The notes under the pieces were generated by a model. It was not told the DNA's origin. It searched no databases and saw only the letters and a program-made list of their open reading frames with translations. Shown here one piece after another: positions 37,601-46,187 of a stretch of DNA of 64,000 nt (position 1 is its first letter; each line of letters opens with the position of its first letter). A program made the position numbers and the translations under genes. Origin of the DNA: Crocinitomicaceae bacterium (lineage in GTDB: Bacteria > Bacteroidota > Bacteroidia > Flavobacteriales_D > Crocinitomicaceae); assembly GCA_030833845.1 (NCBI GenBank), contig JAURGK010000002.1, forward strand, positions 91,273 through 155,272, given 5' to 3'.

Positions 37601-38814
37601 ATGGCCCAACATATTTGAATCCATGTAATTATCCTGACGAAGTAGGCGCAGATCCAACGCAAGCCTTCGAGCGTGTATTGGATGGTATTGTAGCACCACA
37701 CCGCTTGGTAGGTTACCAGGCTGACTACATGCCACTGGCATACTACGGTACCTTCTCAGGTTCAAGTAAGCTCAATGCCTCGATTTCCTTCTTGCCGAGT
37801 GTGAATATTGTTTTGACTAGTGACCGCAGCCTTTGGACGCGCTGCCCTGTTGTAGAGCTCGGTCGCAACCAAGCACTCAATGTTGGCAACGCCAAGCCAG
37901 GTGCTTTGCGTCAGAGTCCAAGTGTAGATAAAAATGGCAACCCAGACGGAACAGGTACCGGTATGGGTTGGTTCCCGGGCTATGCCGTAGACCTTGAATC
38001 AGGTGCACGCCTTTATTTAGCCTTCGGAGAAAACTCTTTCTTGGGTGGTGAAAACGGTGCCGACATGATCTGGAACCCAACTGATCGCTTGGTGAGCAGC
38101 GTAGGTACACCGCTCATGGGTGGCATGCACCCAGTTTATGTATTTAGCTACAATCAGGCTGCTACCAATGGCTTTAGCTCTGGATTTAACTTCCCGGCTT
38201 ATATTCCATCTGAGGCAGAAAATAGCGCAACGAACTTTGCTTACAACAAATACCTTGAGGTAGAAGGCAACAGCTCGGCTGCAAAAAGAGAGCTCTACGG
38301 CTCCATGACTTGGATCAGCTACCCCATGTTGGCCCCAGACCAAGAGCTACTCGCTACAGATGTAACGATCCGCTTGCGCGTCAACAAGGAATACAAAAAC
38401 TTTGTGGGCTCAGGAGAAAACGGTGGCAAGCCCATGTATGGCTGGTCAATGAAAGACATCGCTACTCAAGTTGCTTCTCAAGACATGCTCAAAGAAGCCT
38501 TGGCTATGATCAATGTGGTGCCAAATCCATACTATGCCTTCTCTGAGTATGAGCGTAACAAACTTGACAACCGCATAAAAATCATCAATTTACCTGAGCA
38601 ATGTTACATTCGCATTTATTCTGCCAATGGCAAGCTTATTCGCAGTATTAAAAAAGACAACGCTGTCACTTACCAAGATTGGGATCTCACTAACCACGCT
38701 GGAATACCAATAGCTGGTGGGATCTACCTCATTCATGTTGAAGTGCCCAATGTAGGCGAGCGTGTGCTGAAGGCATTTATCGCCATGCGCATGGTCGATT
38801 TACAAAATATTTAA
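34648..38814 (+). CDS. very large secreted protein with probable T9SS C-terminal region, paired with TBDR
   Basis: Signal peptide; acidic DxDxDG-type stretch (YDRDQDGNYNPDNGDHPWYDD); C-terminal VVPNPYYAFSEYE...IRIYSANGKLIRSIKKD...GIPIAGGIYLIHVEVP. Confidence 0.75.
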   Translation: MKKQFLAAFFGLTVACSQAFAYLGPNDKDYKPTAKPKANCSPATAKLTMKFNDVAALIEQGGSMFQNRAAGTAAYEVPKGSNRFAIYAGALWMGGTDVNGQLKLAALRYRSGNDFWPGPLSVTPGTGNYNPLFPVGDDAIRDFGEANIDPDQCIAYDKFYTIRKAEVIKFNIWWECGAGIATEGCDEITAPTNDELNRIYGWPAHGDVSRGQDYFLAPFYDRDQDGNYNPDNGDHPWYDDILGRDDIECGIDRRISLYGDETHWWVFNDKGNIHTETNGDPIGMEIRAQAFSFATNDEVNRMTFYNYELINRGTQTLYNTYFSQYLDADIGNYADDYTGCDVSRGLGYMYNGDLIDESDGGKLGYGENPPAIGCDFFEGPYQDADGIDNPGPYFDEATQTEVVPTVVDALANNGIVYKGIGIGYSDGIIDNERFGMRRFTYYTSTSAYPYNDPGPAAEYYNFMEGQWANGSEMYYGGLGTGTGGSQVLSDYMFPGTSDPLHWSTQGEDMSAAYPNGWDESTSNNPSGDRRFVQSAGPFTLRPGAINNITVGIVYGRSTDGGLMASVEAMKRADTKAQALFDACFKILSPPDAPRLTIQELENELILMIDNPVSSNNYQEAYAEIDEINITDPTLDRVYRFEGYQIYQLKSQDVSIADIADPDKARLVAQCDIKNNISRIINFEFDEALGFSVPVEKVDGENNGIQHSFAIKEDAFAQGARALVNHKTYYYVAVAYAFNQFKEYDPNDPLQLDGQKIPYISSRLNFDGTAIAPVAAIPHNPMPEAGGTAQLIAYGSSPQITRLDGYGNGNRSLELTKSSLETILADGYMANPTYDYGSGPINIKVVDPLNLADGYFECKFRNYNAPNIGNSADTASWVIYRYVSKEDMTVLDSVSSERTIASDNEQIIPQWGISVQIFQNKYTGIGNLASKSTSMIDASIEFADSSKRWLTGVKDNDAYFPTNWVRSGDYSPETTVGNAGYECLPDGPTYLNPCNYPDEVGADPTQAFERVLDGIVAPHRLVGYQADYMPLAYYGTFSGSSKLNASISFLPSVNIVLTSDRSLWTRCPVVELGRNQALNVGNAKPGALRQSPSVDKNGNPDGTGTGMGWFPGYAVDLESGARLYLAFGENSFLGGENGADMIWNPTDRLVSSVGTPLMGGMHPVYVFSYNQAATNGFSSGFNFPAYIPSEAENSATNFAYNKYLEVEGNSSAAKRELYGSMTWISYPMLAPDQELLATDVTIRLRVNKEYKNFVGSGENGGKPMYGWSMKDIATQVASQDMLKEALAMINVVPNPYYAFSEYERNKLDNRIKIINLPEQCYIRIYSANGKLIRSIKKDNAVTYQDWDLTNHAGIPIAGGIYLIHVEVPNVGERVLKAFIAMRMVDLQNI

Positions 38815-38873
38815 CTGTATTATAACTTTAGGTAAGATTTAGAAACTTTAATTTTGGAAATAAAATAAATTCG

Positions 38874-39896
38874 ATGAAAACAATTTTTTCACTTTTGGTA
38901 CTTTGCTTAGTTGCATTTGGTAGTTTGGCGCAAGTTTATCAGTTGCCTTCGCTCCCATATTCCAAAGATGCCTATGAGCCCTTCATAGACGCCCAAACCA
39001 TGGAGATTCACCACGACAAACACCATGCGGGATATGTCAACAATTTAAATAAGGCTATCAGCGGTACTGCAATGGAAAAGCTCAGCATGACTGACTTATT
39101 GATGTATGCTAGTTTTCGATCTACCACAGTTCGAAACAATGCCGGCGGACATTACAACCACAGCCTGTTCTGGGAAATTTTAGCACCCCCGACCGCACAG
39201 AAGCCTATGGGGCAAGAATTGGAAAAGGCCATCAACAACCAATTTCAAAGCATCGATTCATTAATGCTTTTAATCAATGCAGCGGCTGCCACAAGATTTG
39301 GCAGTGGCTGGGCATGGTTGGTAGTGACCCCCGAAGGCCAATTAGCCGTATACAGTACGGCCAATCAAGACAACCCTGTCATGGATGTCAGCAAAGACCG
39401 CGGCATTCCAATTCTAGGCATTGATGTATGGGAGCACGCCTATTATTTAAAATACCAAAACAAACGTGGCGATTATTTGAGCAGCATTTGGTCCTTGATC
39501 AATTGGGGGGTAGTGTCTGATAAGTTCAATGAGGCACTAAATAATCCACTTCTCAAAGAGTTGGAAAAAGACAACTGGCTTGCGCTCAAAGACTTTCACA
39601 AGGTAATGGCCCAAACTTTTCATCCGGCAGAAGAAAAAAACTTTGCCCCACTATTGAGTAGAAGTGGTGAACTTTATGCCAAGGCAATCTTGCTCAAGAA
39701 TTCTACACCACCAAAATCTGCCAATAACAAAAAGGTGCAAGATGCATTGACTCGTCTTGAAAAACAATGCGCAGAAATTCATTCTTTAGCACAAAAACCA
39801 AGTAAAAACGAAGAAGCTAAAAACGACTTGCTTTTTGATTTGATTACCAAAGCCCATGATATTTTTCATGAGGTGGAGGGCTTGTGTCACGACTAA
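38874..39896 (+). CDS. exported Fe/Mn superoxide dismutase with C-terminal extension
   Basis: Signal peptide then YQLPSLPYSKDAYEPFIDAQTMEIHHDKHHAGYVNNLNKAI; DVWEHAYYLKYQNKRGDYL metal site; about 120 extra residues after the SOD fold. Confidence 0.9.
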   Translation: MKTIFSLLVLCLVAFGSLAQVYQLPSLPYSKDAYEPFIDAQTMEIHHDKHHAGYVNNLNKAISGTAMEKLSMTDLLMYASFRSTTVRNNAGGHYNHSLFWEILAPPTAQKPMGQELEKAINNQFQSIDSLMLLINAAAATRFGSGWAWLVVTPEGQLAVYSTANQDNPVMDVSKDRGIPILGIDVWEHAYYLKYQNKRGDYLSSIWSLINWGVVSDKFNEALNNPLLKELEKDNWLALKDFHKVMAQTFHPAEEKNFAPLLSRSGELYAKAILLKNSTPPKSANNKKVQDALTRLEKQCAEIHSLAQKPSKNEEAKNDLLFDLITKAHDIFHEVEGLCHD

Positions 39897-39966
39897 CCGC
39901 ACCTTAACTTAAGGTATTGGTAAAACCTTTGCCACTCAAATCCGTATCTTTGTAAAAAAGAATACG

Positions 39967-41313
39967 GTGCGTTTTGAATTGACCAAAGATTTTCTTGCCG
40001 AACTGCGACAAAAAATTGTCGCGGAAGACCGCCTTTGGATCCAAGAGCAGGTGCTCGAATTGCACTATGCTGAAATTGCCGAAATTCTTGATAAGCTGAC
40101 CAACGAGGAGGCCAAATTCATCTATTTCATGGTAGATGAAGATACCCAGGCCGATATCTTAATGGAGCTAGAGGAAGAGGTTCGAGATCGCTTTTTAGCC
40201 TCGCTATCGAGCAAGGAAATGGCAGATCAGCTAGAAAACCTCGACTCTGACGACGCTGCCGATATCTTAAGTGAATTCCCAGACGAAAAAATTCAGGAGG
40301 TCATCTCTCAGATGGAAGATGACGAGGCCGCAGAAGATATCGTAGATCTATTGAACTACGACGATGATACGGCAGGGGGGCTCATGCAAAAAGAATTTTT
40401 CCAAGCAAATATAGAATGGCCTGTCAATAGAGCTATCATTGAACTGCGAAAGCAAGCCGAAGATGTTGAGAAGGTATACAACATCTTTGTGGTTGACGAC
40501 GATGAACACCTCCTAGGGGTTCTTTCATTGAAGCGCCTACTTGTGGCCAATGCACGTACGAAAATTGGCAGCATTTACCAGAGTAAAAATATTATATCTG
40601 TAAAGGCCAGTGATTCGGCCGAAACAGTAGCCAAAGTGATGGAAAAATACGACCTGGTTTCGGTGCCAGTTGTAGATTACCAGAATAAACTTGTAGGGCG
40701 CATTACCCTTGATGACGTCGTAGATTACATCAAAGAAGAAGCAGACAAAGACTTCCAGATGGCAACTGGTATCTCGGATAAGGTAGATTCAGATGCCGCT
40801 ATTTGGAAGGTGAGTTTTTCTCGATTGCCATGGTTAATCATTGCCATGTTTGGAGGCACCATAGGGGCTAAGGTCATTTCAAATTTTGAATCGAGCCTCA
40901 CGGCCATTCCTGCGATGGCCTTCTTTATTCCACTCATCACCGCTATGGGGGGCAATGTAGGGGTGCAATCCTCGGCTATCGTGGTGCAGTCCATAGCCCG
41001 AGGCGACAAAGATTTAGGTAGGATATTTCCTAAATTACTTAGAGAAGCAAGCGTGGGGCTCTTGAATGGGCTCATATTGTCGAGTCTGATTTTTTTAATT
41101 GCCACTGTCTTTGTTAATCTGCACCTAGGCATCGTTGTCAGCATTTCTTTGTTTACGGTAATATTATTTGCCGCGATTTTTGGCACACTCTTTCCAATGA
41201 TACTCAATAGATACAAAATAGACCCCGCCTTGGCGATTGGTCCATTTGTAACTACTTTAAATGACGTGATAGGTATCTTCATCTACTTCTCCATAGGATT
41301 GTTATTGATGTAA
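39967..41313 (+). CDS. mgtE: magnesium transporter MgtE
   Basis: GTG start; MgtE N domain, CBS pair, C-terminal TM domain (GGNVGVQSSAIVVQSIARGD). Confidence 0.95.
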   Translation: MRFELTKDFLAELRQKIVAEDRLWIQEQVLELHYAEIAEILDKLTNEEAKFIYFMVDEDTQADILMELEEEVRDRFLASLSSKEMADQLENLDSDDAADILSEFPDEKIQEVISQMEDDEAAEDIVDLLNYDDDTAGGLMQKEFFQANIEWPVNRAIIELRKQAEDVEKVYNIFVVDDDEHLLGVLSLKRLLVANARTKIGSIYQSKNIISVKASDSAETVAKVMEKYDLVSVPVVDYQNKLVGRITLDDVVDYIKEEADKDFQMATGISDKVDSDAAIWKVSFSRLPWLIIAMFGGTIGAKVISNFESSLTAIPAMAFFIPLITAMGGNVGVQSSAIVVQSIARGDKDLGRIFPKLLREASVGLLNGLILSSLIFLIATVFVNLHLGIVVSISLFTVILFAAIFGTLFPMILNRYKIDPALAIGPFVTTLNDVIGIFIYFSIGLLLM

Positions 41314-42518
41314 TGAACACACCTCAACTCGGCATCAAAGCCAATTGGCAGCAGTTCAGTTTATTGGTCCTTGTCAATGCATTTGTTGGCGGAATGGTTG
41401 GCATGGAGCGAAGCATTCTTCCTCAATTGGCAAAAAGCGAATTTCATATCGCTGCGAAAACTGCCCTACTTTCGTTTATTGTTGTTTTTGGCATAACTAA
41501 AGCCCTGACCAATTACTACATGGGTGCTTTGGCCAATAAATATGGCCGAAAAAACTTGCTTGTATTGGGCTGGCTTTTTGGCTTACCCGTTCCAATGCTA
41601 CTCATTTTTGCACCAAGTTGGTCATGGGTGCTGATAGCAAACATTTTTTTAGGCATCAACCAAGGATTGGCCTGGAGCAGCACCGTAGTTATGAAAATAG
41701 ATCTAGCGGGGCCCAAAAGTCGTGGATTTGCCATGGGTATCAACGAAGCCGCAGGCTATTTGGCTGTCGGGGCGGTGGCATATTGGAGTGCCAGTACGGC
41801 CGATGCCTATGCCATTCGTCCTTATTCGTTTTATATCGGCATTGTACTTTCACTGCTTGGTTTGTTGATGAGCCTCTTTTTGATCAAGGATACCAGAAGG
41901 CATGTCGAGGTTGAAGCAGAAAAGAATGCCGCACCGCTGCTTCTTCATATTTTTAAAGACACTTCCTTTAGAAACCCCAATCTTGGCAGTATTAGCCTAG
42001 GCGGCTTAGTCAATAACCTCAACGATGGCATGGTCTGGGGCTTGTTTCCTATTTTACTGATCAGCAAAGGAATCCGTGGGGAAGCATTGGCACAAATCAT
42101 TGCCATTTACCCCTTGGTTTGGGGACTTGGTCAATTATTTACCGGCAAACTCGCCGACCATTTTGCTAAAAAACCTTTGCTCTTTTTTGGAATGTTCATT
42201 CAAGGGATGTCGATCCTTGGGTTCATTTGGGCGCATACCTTCTATCAGTTTGCAACTTTGAGTGTGTTGCTTGGGCTCGGCACGGCTGTTGTATACCCGA
42301 CTTTTTTGGCTGCGATAGCTGAAAATACCCACCCGAGTCAGCGTGCACAAAGTATTGGAGTATATCGCCTATGGCGAGATTTGGGCTATGCCTTAGGTGC
42401 TGTACTTACCGGAATTCTAGCTGATTTATGGACCCTTGACACAGCGATTGCTGCTATTGGGCTCATTACTTTGCTCTCAGCAGCCGTAATACTATGGCGC
42501 ATGAGGCCTGTTTCATAG
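41313..42518 (+). CDS. MFS transporter
   Basis: 12 TM pattern; GALANKYGRKNLLVLGW motif; TAATG coupling to mgtE. Confidence 0.88.
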   Translation: MNTPQLGIKANWQQFSLLVLVNAFVGGMVGMERSILPQLAKSEFHIAAKTALLSFIVVFGITKALTNYYMGALANKYGRKNLLVLGWLFGLPVPMLLIFAPSWSWVLIANIFLGINQGLAWSSTVVMKIDLAGPKSRGFAMGINEAAGYLAVGAVAYWSASTADAYAIRPYSFYIGIVLSLLGLLMSLFLIKDTRRHVEVEAEKNAAPLLLHIFKDTSFRNPNLGSISLGGLVNNLNDGMVWGLFPILLISKGIRGEALAQIIAIYPLVWGLGQLFTGKLADHFAKKPLLFFGMFIQGMSILGFIWAHTFYQFATLSVLLGLGTAVVYPTFLAAIAENTHPSQRAQSIGVYRLWRDLGYALGAVLTGILADLWTLDTAIAAIGLITLLSAAVILWRMRPVS

Positions 42519-42542
42519 AATCAAAAAAGCTTCGTATCTTTG
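42512..42542 (+). promoter_or_regulatory. Bacteroidota-type promoter for tRNA-Ser
   Basis: TTTC about 20 nt upstream of TATCTTTG (42535-42542), which sits 18 nt before the tRNA 5' end. Confidence 0.6.
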
Positions 42543-42560
42543 CACTCCACAAAAAACCTT

Positions 42561-42648
42561 GGAGAGGTGTCCGAGTGGTTGAAGGAGCACGCCTGGAAAG
42601 TGTGTATAGGCCTAAAGCTTATCGAGGGTTCGAATCCCTCTCTCTCCG
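42561..42648 (+). tRNA. tRNA-Ser(GGA)
   Basis: GGAGAGG acceptor pairs with TCTCTCC-G; anticodon loop CTGGAAA; long variable arm; T arm GAGGG-TTCGAAT-CCCTC. Confidence 0.95.
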
Positions 42649-42660
42649 CTGAAAACAAAT

Positions 42661-42694
42661 GAAAGCCAGCTCAAACGCTGGCTTTTTCTGTTTT
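42661..42694 (+). terminator. Rho-independent terminator after tRNA-Ser
   Basis: AAAGCCAGC-TCAAAC-GCTGGCTTT followed by T-rich tract. Confidence 0.85.
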
Positions 42695-42806
42695 AAGGCA
42701 GATGTATTTTCAAATGATCTTAAGGTGGGCCCAAAAAAGAAATCTTATATGAGTATGAATATCAATTCTGAAAAACCCAACTTAACATCAATTTCTTTCA
42801 GATAAA

Positions 42807-42854
42807 TTTGTTAAAATGTAAAGTATACATTACATTTGTAAAATAAACTTTACA
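42807..42854 (+). promoter_or_regulatory. promoter plus twin operators of membrane protein/XRE operon
   Basis: TTTG (42807-42810)-N20-TACATTTG (42831-42838); palindromes TGTAAAGTATACATTACA (42817-42834) and TGTAAAATAAACTTTACA (42837-42854). Confidence 0.8.
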
Positions 42855-42856
42855 TT

Positions 42857-43264
42857 ATGAGCAATAATAAATTTACTTTAAAACAGAAATCCAATTTGAA
42901 AATCCTAGCTTATTGGACCTTAGCCTGGACATCATCGCAAGCATTGGTTACCTTTGGAAGCAAGCTGATTTGGCCTGAATCTAAAGTAATTATTATTCTT
43001 TCAATCCTTTTGAATATAGGATTAGGCATTGGCCTCATTTTAGCAAACAGGAAGTATTTAGTTGATGGAGATGAACTAGAAAAGAAGATTGCGATAGAGT
43101 CTATGTCTCTAGCACTTGGCTTAAGTATTGTGGTAGGTTTGGCCTACTCTTCTGCAGATCAAGCTAACCTAATTCCCTTTCATGCTGAAATTTCGCATCT
43201 AGTCATTTTCACTGGAATAAGTATTTTAGTATCAATAGGAATTTGCAGAAAGAAATATTTATGA
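42857..43264 (+). CDS. hypothetical membrane protein paired with XRE regulator
   Basis: Four TM segments with DELEKKIAIESMSLALG motif; 4-nt overlap with the following HTH gene. Confidence 0.75.
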   Translation: MSNNKFTLKQKSNLKILAYWTLAWTSSQALVTFGSKLIWPESKVIIILSILLNIGLGIGLILANRKYLVDGDELEKKIAIESMSLALGLSIVVGLAYSSADQANLIPFHAEISHLVIFTGISILVSIGICRKKYL

Positions 43265-43455
43265 AAAATATTATCAGAGAGATTCGAATGGAAAAAGGAC
43301 TACGGCAAGAGGATCTTGGGGAGCAAATTGGAGTAAGTCGGCAAACAATAAATGCCATTGAAAAAGGGAAATTTGATCCTAGTTTGTCTACTGCTTTTAA
43401 GCTATCTAGGACGCTCGAGTTAAAAATTGAAGACATATTTCAATTTGATGAATAG
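43261..43455 (+). CDS. XRE-family helix-turn-helix transcriptional regulator
   Basis: IREIRMEKGLRQEDLGEQIGVSRQTINAIEKGKFDPSLSTAFKLSRTLELKIEDIFQFDE. Confidence 0.93.
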   Translation: MKNIIREIRMEKGLRQEDLGEQIGVSRQTINAIEKGKFDPSLSTAFKLSRTLELKIEDIFQFDE

Positions 43456-43515
43456 GCCAAATATATATGCCATTTGAATGCAAATTCCATAAAACGATAC
43501 AATTAATAACGCGAA

Positions 43516-44082
43516 ATGACAAAGAATCAGAAGTTTATTATTACCATTACTTGGGTACTCCTCTCAAGAATTTATGATGCCTATTGCACCTATATGCTTA
43601 CCCCAGACTTAAGCAAGGAAGCCAACCCCCTAGTCTCTTTTGGTGGTATTTCTTCATGGACAACATTAATTGTCATATTGAGTCTTCTGACTATCTATAC
43701 ACTGTATGCTTACTATGTCAGTTTGTATAAACCCATGAACTTAATACCAAAAGAAGAAGGGTATTCGTTCGGCGATTTTGTAGCTTTTGTGTATTTGGGA
43801 CAAAAAGATAGCTGGACCTCAGTACTTTATAAATTCCCAAGAAGCTTTAAAAGAGCAACCCATTATTTCGGACATGTACTTAGCAAGGGCCTTGTGTTTG
43901 CCGGGGTGGTTTCCTCTATCATGTGGTTATTAATCAACAATACTGAGTTTTATAAATCAATACACAGCGCTGCATTGATTTACGCCATATTGATATGCGG
44001 CACCTTGATCATTGTGTATCGTTGGAATAAAAAGCTCTACAAGCAATATCTTGTTGGTAATAGAAACAATTCAAATAACTGA
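43516..44082 (+). CDS. hypothetical membrane protein
   Basis: 188-aa ORF with several TM segments. Confidence 0.6.
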   Translation: MTKNQKFIITITWVLLSRIYDAYCTYMLTPDLSKEANPLVSFGGISSWTTLIVILSLLTIYTLYAYYVSLYKPMNLIPKEEGYSFGDFVAFVYLGQKDSWTSVLYKFPRSFKRATHYFGHVLSKGLVFAGVVSSIMWLLINNTEFYKSIHSAALIYAILICGTLIIVYRWNKKLYKQYLVGNRNNSNN

Positions 44083-44151
44083 GTTTTATAAAGCAGGGCG
44101 TAATCAACTAAGTTGTGGGATGCTGTTTCTTTACGGGCATGTTCCTGTTGT

Positions 44152-44451
44152 CTATGAAATACTGATGCTAGGGTTGGAATCACTGTAATATAAAATCAAT
44201 TCAAAGGGTGCTTCAAGTGGAATCATCCAATGCGCTGCTCCGGGTGGAATATGGCACCACTCCCCTTTTTGAACCTTTACTTTTTGGTCGTCAATCACTA
44301 TGGTGCCGATTCCGGCCGTTACATAGCAGTTTTCCCATGTTTGATGGGTGTGTGCACGGCCCTCACGTTCAAAAATCAAATGCTCCCAAAGGATTTTCCC
44401 GTGTTCATCTTTAATAGTGAGCATAGACCCAAAGGAAGTAGATTTTCTCAT
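44152..44451 (-). CDS. cupin domain-containing protein
   Basis: HTHQTWENCYVTAGIGTIVIDDQKVKVQKGEWCHIPPGAAHWM. Confidence 0.82.
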   Translation of the reverse strand: MRKSTSFGSMLTIKDEHGKILWEHLIFEREGRAHTHQTWENCYVTAGIGTIVIDDQKVKVQKGEWCHIPPGAAHWMIPLEAPFELILYYSDSNPSISIS

Positions 44452-44457
44452 TATAAA

Positions 44458-45042
44458 TTATTTGACTAGTTTCTCATTCAAGACCTTGCACAACCATGCA
44501 CTTCCAGCTCCTATAATGGCTCCCGCCAATACATCTGTGGGGTAATGCACCCCTAAATGCATTCTTGAATAAGCAGCTGCGCTGGCCCAAACATAAGCTG
44601 GGGCAATTACATACCATTTTGGAAAAGCTATGCTTAATGAAGTTGCTGTTGCAAAAGCTTCAGAGGTATGCCCCGATGGGAATGACGGGCTGCCTGCGGC
44701 TGAGAGTTTTTGAATATCCGGATAGGTCACAAAAGGGCGATCCCGATCAATGGTATACTTTAAGGTTGTAGTAATAAGGGCAGAGCTCAATAGGGTTGCT
44801 CCAATATAATACCCCTTGTTTTTTAGGGTTTGGTCATGTTCAATGAGTCCAATTGAAGTGACTAGTAAAGGGGTTCCAATACCAAGAGGCCCCACCGAAT
44901 TTGTAATCAATTTAAAGGTTGGGTCTAGGGCTGTATTACGCTCCAGATTGATTTTTCGCAGCAGGTCGATATCAAAATTTTGTGCAAAAACAGCACTGCT
45001 TAATACTAGAATATATACAAGAGTAATAACTGCTTTTTTCAT
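44458..45042 (-). CDS. PAP2 superfamily phosphatase
   Basis: KYTIDRDRP, PSFPSGHTSEAFA, SRMHLGVHYPTDVLAGAIIG. Confidence 0.92.
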   Translation of the reverse strand: MKKAVITLVYILVLSSAVFAQNFDIDLLRKINLERNTALDPTFKLITNSVGPLGIGTPLLVTSIGLIEHDQTLKNKGYYIGATLLSSALITTTLKYTIDRDRPFVTYPDIQKLSAAGSPSFPSGHTSEAFATATSLSIAFPKWYVIAPAYVWASAAAYSRMHLGVHYPTDVLAGAIIGAGSAWLCKVLNEKLVK

Positions 45043-45558
45043 TTAATAGGTCGTTTTCAAGCCCATATTTAGGCCCATTTTTTCGTAAACAATGTCATTG
45101 GGTTCCCAGAGTTCAATTTTGTTGCCTTCCAGATCTATAATATGCAGGAATTTTCCATATTCATATACCTCAATTGAATCCAATACCTGCACCCCATTTT
45201 TCTTGAACTGCCCAAGCAGGTATTCCAAATCTGCAACGCGGTAGTTGATCATGAAATCTTTGGTTGAAGGCCCAAAATAAGTGGTGGTTTCTTTAAACGG
45301 GCTCCATTGTAAAAATCCTTTTTGAGTGCTGTCTCCTCCACGGTAAAATTCAAAAACTGCACCATATTGATTGGTGTTCAATCCCAAATTTTCTTCATAC
45401 CATAGCCTAAGAGCCTTAGGGTCTTTACATTTAAAGAAAATGCCACCAATCCCCGTGACTTTTTTTGTTTTTTCCAAGCTTTGCTGCCGATGAATAATTT
45501 CGTTAAGGGTAAAACCAAAGGTGGTAGAAATGAGGATTAAAAAGATTGTTTTTGTCAT
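45043..45558 (-). CDS. VOC/glyoxalase family protein with signal-like N-terminus
   Basis: GIGGIFFKCKDPKALRLWYEENLGL...FLHIIDLEGNKIELWEP. Confidence 0.85.
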   Translation of the reverse strand: MTKTIFLILISTTFGFTLNEIIHRQQSLEKTKKVTGIGGIFFKCKDPKALRLWYEENLGLNTNQYGAVFEFYRGGDSTQKGFLQWSPFKETTTYFGPSTKDFMINYRVADLEYLLGQFKKNGVQVLDSIEVYEYGKFLHIIDLEGNKIELWEPNDIVYEKMGLNMGLKTTY

Positions 45559-45573
45559 TGGTTCTGTAATTTT

Positions 45574-46122
45574 CTATTGAAACTCTGGATTGGGAAAAAG
45601 ACTATACATATGGTCTGTGTCTACATCATCTCCAAACTGATATCGGTGCTTAATTGTTGCTTCTTTTCGAAAACCAAAAATGGCCATCAGCCGGTTAGAG
45701 GCGATGTTATCGGTAGCCACAAAGGCTTCAATTCGACGCAACTGCATTTGGTTTTTCCCAAAGGCCAAAATAGCTTCAAGTGCTTCAGTCATGTACCCTT
45801 TTTGCTTGTATTCATCGGACTTTAAACTGTAAAAAAGTTCAGCGCGTTGGTGTTGCTTAGCCCAAGAGTGGTAGCCCGCCCATCCGATGACTTGATCATT
45901 ACTTTTCAAACGCAATTGAAAAAATTGTATAGTGAGGTTGTAGGTAGAAAAACCGCCATCATAACGTGTGCACTCTAAAAGATATTCTTCGTCGTTTTGA
46001 TGCCCAAAAATGGACATAATTTCCTCTTTTTGGTAGGTCGCAAATATGGAGTCATAGCTTTCTTGATCAAAAGAAATCAAATTGAGCCGAGAGGTTGCTA
46101 ACAATGGTTGAAAAGTCTTCAC
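45574..46122 (-). CDS. GNAT family N-acetyltransferase
   Basis: VIGWAGYHSWAKQHQRAELFYSLKSDEYKQKGYMTEALEAILAFG; GTG start at 46122 proposed (V/MKTFQPLLATSRLNLISFD). Confidence 0.88.
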   Translation of the reverse strand: MKTFQPLLATSRLNLISFDQESYDSIFATYQKEEIMSIFGHQNDEEYLLECTRYDGGFSTYNLTIQFFQLRLKSNDQVIGWAGYHSWAKQHQRAELFYSLKSDEYKQKGYMTEALEAILAFGKNQMQLRRIEAFVATDNIASNRLMAIFGFRKEATIKHRYQFGDDVDTDHMYSLFPNPEFQ

Positions 46123-46187
46123 AAAACGAAGGTACACATTCACTCTCAACTGAAACAAAATTGGGCAGAATTACTACCTTTGTTTTT

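Noticed and set aside
32455-38546. Alternative-frame ORFs within the TBDR and the giant secreted protein
   Set aside because: No homology-like motifs; the long frames are intact and have signal peptides and expected C-termini.
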